Source: Pseudomonadota bacterium (lineage in GTDB: Bacteria; Pseudomonadota; Gammaproteobacteria; Burkholderiales; Burkholderiaceae_D). From it: a DNA stretch of 5,574 bases. The stretch's first letter is position 1. Each line of letters starts with the position of its first letter. The DNA is taken from positions 1 to 5,574 of the forward strand of contig JAEZHR010000026.1 of assembly GCA_023416415.1 (NCBI GenBank). The letters are read 5' to 3'. Under the pieces are notes generated by a model that saw only the letters and a program-made list of their open reading frames with translations, searched no databases and was not told the origin of the DNA. Made by a program: the position numbers and the translations under genes. Below, piece by piece: positions 1-5,012 of this stretch.

Positions 1-281
1 ACATGGAGCAGGTCGCAGCCGGCGCGCCGGTGCTGGAGCAGTTCGAGGTCGCGCGCGACGAGCTCGGTTTCGAGTTCATGCTCAATGCCTTGCGCCTGCA
101 GGATGGTTTCGCGCCCGGGCTGTTTTCCGAGCGTACGGGGCTTGCGCTGACGGCGGTGGAAAAGGCATTGAATGCAGCGGAAGCCAAGGGATTGCTGTAC
201 CGCGACCACCAATTGATCCGGCCGACCGAACTGGGACGCCGCTTCCTGAACGATCTGCAGCAGATGTTTCTTCCTGCGTGA
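1..281 (+). CDS. hemW: Radical SAM heme chaperone HemW, C-terminal fragment (5' end outside window)
   Basis: This is the last 92 complete codons of a HemW/HemN-like protein, ending in TGA at 279-281. The first two bases belong to a split codon. The recognisable part is the HemN C-terminal domain: a stretch reading FEFMLNALRLQDGF (residues about 23-36 of the fragment), then a winged-helix-like segment with LFSERTGLAL, and the typical tail ELGRRFLNDLQQMF. HemW proteins (about 380-400 aa) bind heme and a 4Fe-4S cluster and are thought to insert heme into respiratory enzymes. They were long annotated as oxygen-independent coproporphyrinogen III oxidases. The radical SAM core with its CxxxCxxC motif lies upstream and cannot be checked. 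The ATG at position 3 is internal and not a start. HemW rather than HemN is favoured by the tail sequence, though the two share this domain. Confidence 0.88.
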   Translation, partial: MEQVAAGAPVLEQFEVARDELGFEFMLNALRLQDGFAPGLFSERTGLALTAVEKALNAAEAKGLLYRDHQLIRPTELGRRFLNDLQQMFLPA

Positions 282-325
282 AAGCCGTCTGAGCTGTCTC
301 AGGCGCGCTCAGGCAAACAGGGCAA

Positions 326-352
326 TTGAAGGGCGTTCCGCTCTTGTATAAT
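326..352 (+). promoter_or_regulatory. Sigma70-like promoter of tRNA-Ser
   Basis: A perfect -10 hexamer TATAAT lies at 347-352, with a TTGAAG -35-like element at 326-331. The spacer is 15 nt, shorter than the ideal 17. Transcription would start near 359 and leave a leader of about 35 nt before the mature tRNA at 395. The perfect -10 in an otherwise GC-rich region and its placement fit a stable-RNA promoter. The -35 assignment is less certain than the -10. Confidence 0.65.
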
Positions 353-365
353 TGCCTGCTTTCGC

Positions 366-387
366 GAGCCGGACTTCAATCCGGCTC
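366..387 (+). other. Perfect 8-bp hairpin in the tRNA-Ser leader
   Basis: GAGCCGGA (366-373) and TCCGGCTC (380-387) are exact reverse complements around a 6-nt loop, CTTCAA. The hairpin sits between the probable transcription start (about 359) and the mature tRNA 5' end at 395. No T-tract follows, so it is not an intrinsic terminator. It could act in 5' leader processing by RNases or keep the leader from mispairing with the tRNA. The role is inferred only from position. Confidence 0.5.
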
Positions 388-394
388 CATGACC

Positions 395-484
<90 letters not shown>

Positions 485-509
485 GTCTCCGTTTCCCCCT
501 GCTTCCCCC

Positions 510-1961
510 CTACAGCCAGAACGCCTTGAGCAAACCCGTCACGACCAGGGTGATGAGCACTGTGCCCACGATGTTAAGGAACAGGCCGGCGCGGATCATG
601 GTTTGAATCTTCAGCTGGCCGGTGGCGAACACGATGGCGTTCGGTGGTGTGGCAACGGGCATCATGAAGGCGCAACTGGCAGCGATCGCTGCGGGGACCG
701 TGGTCAGCAGGGGGCTGACGTCCGCTGAAAGCGCCAGCGCGCCAAGCAGCGGCAGGAAGGCGGCGGTGATGGCGGTGTTGGAGGTGATTTCGGTGAGGAA
801 GATCATGACCAGCACTATCACGCCAACCAGCAGAAGCACGGGCAGTGCACTGAAAGTGCCCATCTGCTTGGCAATCCAGCCGGCAAGGCCGGAACTCCCG
901 ATCACGGCGGCCAGTGCAAGGCCGCCGCCGAACAGCAGCAGTACGCCCCAGGGAAGACCCTTGGCATCTTCCCAGACCAGCAATTGCGATTGGGCACGGT
1001 CGGCGCTGGGCAGGATGAACAGGATGATGCCGGCAGCAATCGCGATGAGGGTGTCCGATATCCAGGGAATCCCGGCGTCCTTGAGAAGAGGACTGAAGAT
1101 CCAGGCGGCGGCGGTAAGCACGAAGACGATGGCAACGCGGCGTTCCGCCGGGCTGATGGGGCCGAGCGCGGCCAGCTCATTTGTCAGCGCCTGCTTGCCG
1201 CCTTCGTGACCCTTGATCCGGAAGCCGTTTCGCGTCAGCCACCACCAGGCAGCGAACAGCATGAGCAGCGAAATCGGCAAGCCGATAATCATCCATTTCC
1301 CAAAGCCGAGCGTGATGCCGCTGTTGTTCTGCAGGTAGGCGGCGAGCAGGGCATTGGGCGGCGTGCCGATCAGCGTCGCAATGCCGCCGATGCTTGCGGA
1401 GTAGGCAATGGCCAGTAACAGGGCGGCGGCGTAGCGATCGACTTCGCTGCGATCGTTTTCGCTTCCCAGCAAGCCGATGACGGACATGCCAATGGGCAGC
1501 ATCATGACCGTGGTGGCGGTGTTCGACACCCACATGCTGATGAAGCCCGTCGCCAGCATGAAGCCGGCGATCTGGCGCTCCGGTCGTTGGCCGACCAACA
1601 GCAGGACGTTCAGTGCGATGCGGCGATGCAGGTTCCAGCGCTGCATGGCAATGCCGAGCAGGAATCCACCGAGGAAGAGAAAGATGATCGGGTCGGCATA
1701 GCTGGATGTCGTGGCGCCGATCTTGCCCAGTCCCAGTGCGGGAACGAGCACGATGGGCAGCAGTGAGGTGGCAGGAATCGGAATCGCCTCGGTCGCCCAC
1801 CAGGTTACCATCCAGAGGGCCAGGCCGGCGCAATGCCAGGCTTGTACCGGCATGCCGGCCGGTGCGGGAAGAAAAAACGTGGCGAGCAGCCAGATCGGTC
1901 CGAGCCAGAAGCCGATGCGCGCGGCATGTGAGGAAGTGGTTTGATCGGCGGGCGAAGTCAT
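510..1961 (-). CDS. DASS/SLC13-family anion:sodium symporter (probable dicarboxylate transporter)
   Basis: This is a 483-aa polytopic inner-membrane protein, the usual length for the divalent anion:sodium symporter family (VcINDY/SLC13 type). Members typically bring in succinate, malate, fumarate, citrate or sulfate with Na+. Visible signatures come in two pseudo-symmetric sets: SNT at residues 146-148 followed by GTPPNA (199-204), and SNT at 394-396 followed by ATPPNA (437-442). In VcINDY the SNT motifs lie at the tips of re-entrant hairpins and bind the substrate carboxylates and Na+. The stretch around FMMPVATPPNAIV matches the family signature. Many hydrophobic segments run from about residue 15 to the end. 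The start at 1961 is chosen because AAGGA lies 7 nt upstream and the protein then begins just before the first membrane segment. The open frame continues upstream to 2357 but encodes a hydrophilic, non-family extension. It is divergent from the 54-aa gene. Dicarboxylate is more likely than sulfate, but the substrate cannot be fixed from sequence. Confidence 0.93.
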   Translation of the reverse strand: MTSPADQTTSSHAARIGFWLGPIWLLATFFLPAPAGMPVQAWHCAGLALWMVTWWATEAIPIPATSLLPIVLVPALGLGKIGATTSSYADPIIFLFLGGFLLGIAMQRWNLHRRIALNVLLLVGQRPERQIAGFMLATGFISMWVSNTATTVMMLPIGMSVIGLLGSENDRSEVDRYAAALLLAIAYSASIGGIATLIGTPPNALLAAYLQNNSGITLGFGKWMIIGLPISLLMLFAAWWWLTRNGFRIKGHEGGKQALTNELAALGPISPAERRVAIVFVLTAAAWIFSPLLKDAGIPWISDTLIAIAAGIILFILPSADRAQSQLLVWEDAKGLPWGVLLLFGGGLALAAVIGSSGLAGWIAKQMGTFSALPVLLLVGVIVLVMIFLTEITSNTAITAAFLPLLGALALSADVSPLLTTVPAAIAASCAFMMPVATPPNAIVFATGQLKIQTMIRAGLFLNIVGTVLITLVVTGLLKAFWL

Positions 1962-1968
1962 TCGGATG

Positions 1969-1973
1969 TCCTT
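1969..1973 (-). promoter_or_regulatory. Ribosome binding site fixing the transporter start
   Basis: AAGGA on the minus strand is followed by a 7-nt spacer and ATG at 1961-1959. None of the upstream ATGs in the same frame encodes family-like sequence, so this site decides the start. Confidence 0.75.
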
Positions 1974-2093
1974 GAAAAGCGGAATGCGCGTGTGCGACAG
2001 GGGCAAGAAGCGGTGGGAGGTGAGGCATCCGACCGGCACTCTTGAGTCATCTTCAGAGCGATGCATTGAGCCTGATTGCGTGCGGCATCGTCC

Positions 2094-2107
2094 TTGATCA
2101 TGGTCAA
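2094..2107. promoter_or_regulatory. FNR/ANR-type operator (TTGAT-CATG-GTCAA)
   Basis: The 14-bp site matches the FNR consensus TTGAT-N4-ATCAA at 9 of 10 positions. The dyad extends outward by one base pair (C2093/G2108), giving CTTGA-N6-TCAAG. Its centre, 2100.5, lies about 41 bp before the start site predicted from the -10-like TACGCT at 2129-2134. That is the classic class II activator position for FNR/CRP-family proteins. It points at the 54-aa gene on the + strand. Read the other way it is 133 bp upstream of the transporter ATG, where a CTCAAT at 2070-2065 could be a weaker -10. FNR, ANR, DNR and other CRP-family regulators share this motif, so the exact protein is unknown. Confidence 0.68.
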
Positions 2108-2128
2108 GTCCGGCCAACCGGGCCGCCT

Positions 2129-2134
2129 TACGCT
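2129..2134 (+). promoter_or_regulatory. -10-like element of the 54-aa gene promoter
   Basis: TACGCT keeps the three most important positions of TATAAT (T, A and final T). It predicts a start near 2141, placing the FNR-like site at about -41 and leaving a leader of about 20 nt before the ATG at 2161. No good -35 hexamer is present, as expected where an activator occupies that position. Confidence 0.5.
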
Positions 2135-2160
2135 GTCTCCCTACCCAAGCGGAGGACATC

Positions 2161-2325
2161 ATGCAGTACTTTGACCCGGCGTTCATTGTCATTGTTGCCG
2201 TCGCACTGATGCTTGTCATCGTTGCCATCATTTTCGCGCGCCGGATTCGTGTCCTGCAAACGGGGGAGGCGCACCGCCCGGAGCCGGCGATGACGGGTTT
2301 CGCGGGCCTGGTCATTTCGGATTGA
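2161..2325 (+). CDS. Small single-span membrane protein, 54 aa, function unknown
   Basis: A short reading frame starts at ATG 2161, with a strong GGAGG (2151-2155) five nt upstream, and stops at TGA 2323-2325. The protein begins MQYFDPAFIVIVAVALML. It has one hydrophobic span at about residues 7-26, then a basic patch FARRIRV (26-32) and a polar tail with HRPEP. The positive patch after the span predicts N-out, C-in in the inner membrane. I do not recognise the family. Its size and shape resemble small accessory subunits of respiratory oxidases such as CcoQ or CydX, but no oxidase gene is nearby. Evidence that it is real: near-ideal ribosome binding site, a clean membrane segment, and an FNR-like site at the right distance. 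The SGNH hydrolase follows 38 nt later on the same strand, so they are probably one operon. Confidence 0.78.
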   Translation: MQYFDPAFIVIVAVALMLVIVAIIFARRIRVLQTGEAHRPEPAMTGFAGLVISD

Positions 2326-2333
2326 CAGGCAGG

Positions 2334-2358
2334 CATGCCGGCCGAAGCAATAGGCATG
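2334..2358 (+). repeat. Inverted repeat just upstream of the hydrolase start
   Basis: CATGCC (2334-2339) and GGCATG (2353-2358) are reverse complements separated by 13 nt. An alternative pairing uses GGCC at 2340-2343 and 2358-2361. Either structure would cover the weak ribosome binding region of the hydrolase. The stem is short and may be chance in GC-rich DNA. Confidence 0.3.
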
Positions 2359-2363
2359 GCCGG

Positions 2364-3050
2364 ATGAGGAGGCGCAGGACGATTCTGGCTTTTCTGCTTG
2401 GCGGGCTTGCGTCAGCGCGCATGCCGGTCCTGGCTGCGGACGAAACGGTCGGTAGACGTAGCCGGCCCGTGATCGCCTTCTATGGCGACTCGACGATACG
2501 CGGATACCAGACGCATACCGGCCGGCAGCTTGCGATATCCTTGCCGGATGCCTTCGCGCAGGCGATCGGAGGCGACTACCGCGTTCTGAATGAAGGCGTG
2601 GACGGTTCCCGCGTCGAGCATCTTCTGGCCGGGAAGGATGGGCGGCATCCGCCGTGGGGGGAGATGATGGCCAAGGCGGATGTCGATATCGTCATCACCA
2701 ACCACGCATCGAAGAACGGCAATCCGGTCGCGCAGTACAAGGAAGACATGCGCACGATGCTGCGGCTGGCGCAGCGCCATGGAAAGCGTGTGATCCTGAT
2801 GACGCCCACGCCGATCACCGAGGGCGGGCTGGAAGCGTACGTCGAGGCAATGCGCCTGCTTGCAGTCGAGGAAGGCGTTCCGCTCATCGATGTCTTTGCC
2901 TTCCTGCTGCGCTACGCGGCGCGCAATGGCCTTGCCGTTTCCGACATCGTCCCCGACGGTTATCACCCGGCCGACACTATCCACGTTCTTGCCGGCCAGT
3001 TTGCGGCAAAGGCGTTTCTCGAGTTAGAACAAGCAGTTCAACGTCGCTGA
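2364..3050 (+). CDS. Exported SGNH/GDSL-family hydrolase
   Basis: This 228-aa protein begins with a signal peptide: MRRRR, a hydrophobic core ILAFLLGGLA (residues 7-16), and a likely cleavage near VLA-ADE (about 24). It should act in the periplasm or be secreted. Block I of the SGNH family is FYGDST (39-44), with S43 the nucleophile. Block II is the NEGVDGSR region (76-83), with a Gly at the oxyanion hole. Block V is DGYH (198-201), giving the Asp-His pair. Block III, normally GxND, reads NHASKN (113-118) and lacks the Asn in register. The fold is clear but the substrate (an ester, acetyl group or lipid) is not. The start at 2364 gives a proper signal peptide. The frame is also open from TTG at 2322, but that start would put a polar extension in front. 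The ribosome binding site is weak (AGG at 2352-2354), which fits translation coupled to the 54-aa gene upstream. The 3' end overlaps the convergent ATP-grasp gene. Confidence 0.85.
   Translation: MRRRRTILAFLLGGLASARMPVLAADETVGRRSRPVIAFYGDSTIRGYQTHTGRQLAISLPDAFAQAIGGDYRVLNEGVDGSRVEHLLAGKDGRHPPWGEMMAKADVDIVITNHASKNGNPVAQYKEDMRTMLRLAQRHGKRVILMTPTPITEGGLEAYVEAMRLLAVEEGVPLIDVFAFLLRYAARNGLAVSDIVPDGYHPADTIHVLAGQFAAKAFLELEQAVQRR
3038..3050. other. 13-bp tail-to-tail gene overlap, quasi-palindromic
   Basis: TCAACGTCGCTGA contains both stop codons: TGA 3048-3050 for the hydrolase and, on the other strand, TGA 3040-3038 for the ATP-grasp gene. Because the segment is almost its own reverse complement, both proteins end in Gln-Arg-Arg. 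There is no room for a shared terminator here. Confidence 0.9.
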
Positions 3051-4186
3051 ATTTCGTACAGACCCGGATTGCGCCTGCGGGCGAACAGATGCGGAAGCAT
3101 GCGTGCCGGTTTGACGGCGATCGACTTGAGGGCACCGCCAACGGATTGCATGTCCGTCATCTTTGCGCGCAGAAGCCTGCCGTGACCGCTGGTGTCGAAG
3201 AGCATGGAGGGCCACGTCGAGGGGCGCATCAGAGGATGACGGGTATGAAACTCGCCGTGGGTGAGCAGGCGTACAGGTGCTTCGTCGGGCGGGGGAGCGA
3301 TGCTCGCGGCCACGAAGTTGAGGCCGGCACCGGCGGACGCAGAGATGGTCGCCCAGTAGCGCGGATTGGATTCGAGCAGGTAGACATGTCCGGTGAGATG
3401 CTCGATGCGAGCATCCAGGTTCATCACCCCGGTGTAGCCGCTGGCCGCAGCCACGCGCTCGCCGATGTCGCGCATCTGCGCATTGTCGAAGAAGCGTATG
3501 CGCGCGCCTATGCGCTCGCGCAACGCCATCGCGCGTATGCGACCCTGAAGGGAAAACAGATCAATGCATACGTCGATGCCGGCAACGAAGCGCTGTGCAA
3601 TCAGGCGTATGGAACGGCCGGCGGGATTGGAGATCACGGCGCCATGGAACTGCTGCTCGTCATGGATGACCTGTACGCCCTTCGAGCCGGCTTCGTTGGC
3701 AGGCTTGACGATGAAAGGGATTCCAAGGTGTTGCGCGAGGTGCCAGAAGTCGGGACTTTCGCCGCGTTGATCCTCGCTGCCGAGCAGGATGGTGTCCGGC
3801 ACGTTCAATCCATGCCGCCTGCAGAACTCGAAGAAACGCCACTTGTCGTCGAGCATGTCCATCACGTCGATGTCCGGAAGCGGGATGGATTTCAGCGGCC
3901 GGTGTTCGCCCATCCTTTTGATCATGCGCACGCTTGCGCAATCGACCGGAAGCAACATGGCATCGGGTTCGCGCTTTGCAATGGCGAGCAGATGCTGCAT
4001 AACGCCGGCATCGTCGGGCGGGTCGATGCTGATTTCAATGCGTTCCTTGCACAGCAGCGAGTAGCGCAGCCTGCGGGTGTCGGGGCCACCCAGCAGGATG
4101 CAGTTGAATTTTCCGGCGCTTCGCAGCGCCAGGAGGACCTGCGGAACAAGCATCCTGCAACCACCGATCACGACGAAGCTTCGCAT
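3038..4186 (-). CDS. ATP-grasp domain protein, substrate unknown
   Basis: This 382-aa soluble protein has the layout of carboxylate-amine/thiol ligases, which activate a carboxylate as an acyl-phosphate using ATP. Residues 1 to about 105 form a pre-ATP-grasp Rossmann-like domain starting MRSFVVIGG. The ATP-grasp part follows: DDK (113-115), the nucleotide-binding strand FIVKPA (158-163) with K161, the flexible loop EAGSKG (165-170), NLDAR (256-260), and the metal-binding ESNPR (272-276) with E272 and N274. The ExNPR form resembles carbamoyl-phosphate synthase CarB and PylC-type enzymes. A C-terminal region of about 90 residues, rich in basic residues, has no motif I recognise. The start at 4186 is chosen because GAGGAG lies 7 nt upstream. 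In-frame ATGs further upstream would bury that site. It stands alone on its strand, convergent with the hydrolase and divergent from the CBS gene, so neighbours give no clear substrate hint. Confidence 0.87.
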   Translation of the reverse strand: MRSFVVIGGCRMLVPQVLLALRSAGKFNCILLGGPDTRRLRYSLLCKERIEISIDPPDDAGVMQHLLAIAKREPDAMLLPVDCASVRMIKRMGEHRPLKSIPLPDIDVMDMLDDKWRFFEFCRRHGLNVPDTILLGSEDQRGESPDFWHLAQHLGIPFIVKPANEAGSKGVQVIHDEQQFHGAVISNPAGRSIRLIAQRFVAGIDVCIDLFSLQGRIRAMALRERIGARIRFFDNAQMRDIGERVAAASGYTGVMNLDARIEHLTGHVYLLESNPRYWATISASAGAGLNFVAASIAPPPDEAPVRLLTHGEFHTRHPLMRPSTWPSMLFDTSGHGRLLRAKMTDMQSVGGALKSIAVKPARMLPHLFARRRNPGLYEIQRR

Positions 4187-4193
4187 GCACTGT

Positions 4194-4199
4194 CTCCTC
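4194..4199 (-). promoter_or_regulatory. Ribosome binding site fixing the ATP-grasp start
   Basis: GAGGAG on the minus strand ends 7 nt before ATG 4186-4184. It overlaps the alternative ATG at 4201-4199, which argues against that codon and against any start further upstream. Confidence 0.8.
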
Positions 4200-4385
4200 A
4201 TTGGGGGCTTTTTCCGTGTCATGAAACGCCTGCGATGCCGATGTGGCTGCGCGGCAGCCGTCGCAAGCCTCTGCAATGCCGCGATGTAAATCTATTTGAT
4301 CAATTTGAAATGCGGAATCCCTTCGGCGCGACAAGCGCGGCACGGATGAGCTTGGTCAACTTTTTACCAATAGTCAGTTTTTTTC

Positions 4386-4415
4386 TCGGCGGACACGGCT
4401 TCCTGTTTCCGCCGA
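4386..4415. repeat. 8-bp inverted repeat with 14-nt loop
   Basis: TCGGCGGA (4386-4393) pairs perfectly with TCCGCCGA (4408-4415). On the + strand a T7 tract precedes the stem rather than follows it, and on the - strand A's follow, so this is not an intrinsic terminator in either direction. It lies upstream of the FNR-like site and may be an operator or simply DNA structure. Confidence 0.4.
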
Positions 4416-4435
4416 AGCATCGGGCTCCCCTGAAT

Positions 4436-4449
4436 TTGATCCATCTCAA
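4436..4449 (+). promoter_or_regulatory. FNR/ANR-like operator upstream of the CBS gene (TTGAT-CCAT-CTCAA)
   Basis: The site matches TTGAT-N4-ATCAA at 9 of 10 positions, with a perfect left half. It is centred at 4442.5, which predicts a class II start near 4484, about 62 nt before the CBS start codon. The -10 region there (TTAAGC, 4472-4477) is poor. It is less convincing than the site at 2094-2107, but the downstream gene content suits hypoxic control. Confidence 0.5.
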
Positions 4450-4545
4450 CGCCACACGGATGGGAGCGCCCTTAAGCTGGCTCGGCCTGTACTGTCGGGA
4501 AGACCGGTCGCCACGCGAGGGCGGCATGTGCTGGAGGGAACTAGG

Positions 4546-4995
4546 ATGGCAATCAAGGACTGCTGTAGTACCGAGGTCATCACTTGTGATGCGGATGCCT
4601 CGGTGCCCGAAGTCGCGAATCTGATGCGCACGCATCACGTCGGTGACGTGATCGTGGTCGAGGATCGTGCCGGCAAGCGGATGCCGCTGGGCATCGTGAC
4701 GGATCGCGATCTGGTGCTTGAGGGGATCGCAGTGGGGTTGGATGTGAAAGTGTTCACTGCAGGCGATTTGATGACGTCACCGCTGGTGACCGTTGACGCG
4801 GACGAAGGCATTTTCGAGACCTTGCGGGTGATGAGCAAGCATCAGGTGCGGCGCATCGGGGTGACGGGCGCATCCGGCGCGCTGCACGGCGTCGTTTGCG
4901 CCGACGACCTGATCAACCTGCTGGTCAAGGAGCTCGCCGCTCTCAGCAGTGCCCTCGTCGAGCAGCCGATGAAGGAATCGAGCGTACGCAAATAA
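4546..4995 (+). CDS. Paired CBS-domain protein, Hrp1-like
   Basis: This 149-aa cytosolic protein consists almost entirely of two CBS domains, at about residues 8-66 and 75-133. Together they normally form one Bateman module that binds adenine nucleotides or related ligands. Typical elements are LGIVTDRDLVLEGIA (48-62) closing the first domain, MTSPLVTVDADEGI (76-89) opening the second, and HQVRRIGV (99-106) then GVVCADDLINLL (115-126). The wording TDRDLV...GLDVKVFTAG and HQVRR closely recalls Mycobacterium tuberculosis Hrp1 (Rv2626c), a hypoxia-induced CBS protein; Cys14 and His99 fall in places comparable to conserved residues there. The start at 4546 follows GGAGG (4533-4537) by 8 nt. The in-frame ATG at 4528 lies before that site. 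The next gene begins 17 nt after the stop, so the two form an operon. The ligand and regulatory target are unknown. Confidence 0.9.
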   Translation: MAIKDCCSTEVITCDADASVPEVANLMRTHHVGDVIVVEDRAGKRMPLGIVTDRDLVLEGIAVGLDVKVFTAGDLMTSPLVTVDADEGIFETLRVMSKHQVRRIGVTGASGALHGVVCADDLINLLVKELAALSSALVEQPMKESSVRK

Positions 4996-5003
4996 GAAGA
5001 ATC

Positions 5004-5011
5004 GGGGGAGG
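5004..5011 (+). promoter_or_regulatory. Unusually close ribosome binding site of the kinase-like gene
   Basis: GGGGGAGG ends one nt before ATG 5013. A spacing of 5-9 nt is normal, so either the upstream G's pair with the 16S tail, or initiation is inefficient and relies on coupling with the CBS gene that ends at 4995. Confidence 0.5.
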
Positions 5012-5012
5012 A

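Larger units (their letters stand above)
4187..4545. other. Divergent intergenic region between ATP-grasp and CBS genes
   Basis: No credible gene lies in these 359 bp. Contents, left to right: a 6-bp hairpin GGCTGC-GCG-GCAGCC (4245-4259) in the presumed ATP-grasp leader; an AT-rich island (about 4284-4310) with palindrome TTGATCAA (4296-4303), likely holding the ATP-grasp promoter; an inverted repeat TTGGT-N9-ACCAA (4352-4370); a run of seven T (4378-4384); an 8-bp stem (4386-4393/4408-4415); and an FNR-like site (4436-4449) facing the CBS gene. I could not assign confident -35/-10 pairs for either direction. Confidence 0.6.

Noticed and set aside
3..5. ATG at the window's left edge as start of a 92-aa gene
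   Set aside because: The following sequence is the known C-terminal domain of HemW, so this Met is internal and the gene continues upstream.
289..302. CTGAG-CTGT-CTCAG as a terminator after hemW
   Set aside because: The stem is only 5 bp and no T-tract follows. It could be weak structure but not a supportable terminator.
622..1209. + strand frames across the transporter (622-1209, 984-1418)
   Set aside because: Antisense shadows of the transporter with no ribosome binding sites or domain features.
4245..4259. GGCTGC-GCG-GCAGCC hairpin as an attenuator for the ATP-grasp gene
   Set aside because: There is no adjacent U-tract on the transcript strand and no leader peptide or anti-terminator could be drawn.
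4296..4309. TTGATCAA palindrome region as a third FNR site (TTGAT-CAAT-TTGAA)
   Set aside because: Only 8 of 10 positions match, and the right half is poor. It lies in an AT-rich island where such matches arise easily.
2654..4624. A 656-codon open frame on the + strand
   Set aside because: It runs antisense to the whole ATP-grasp gene and through the ends of two other genes. Its translation is low-complexity and shows no domain, while the overlapping frames carry clear family motifs.
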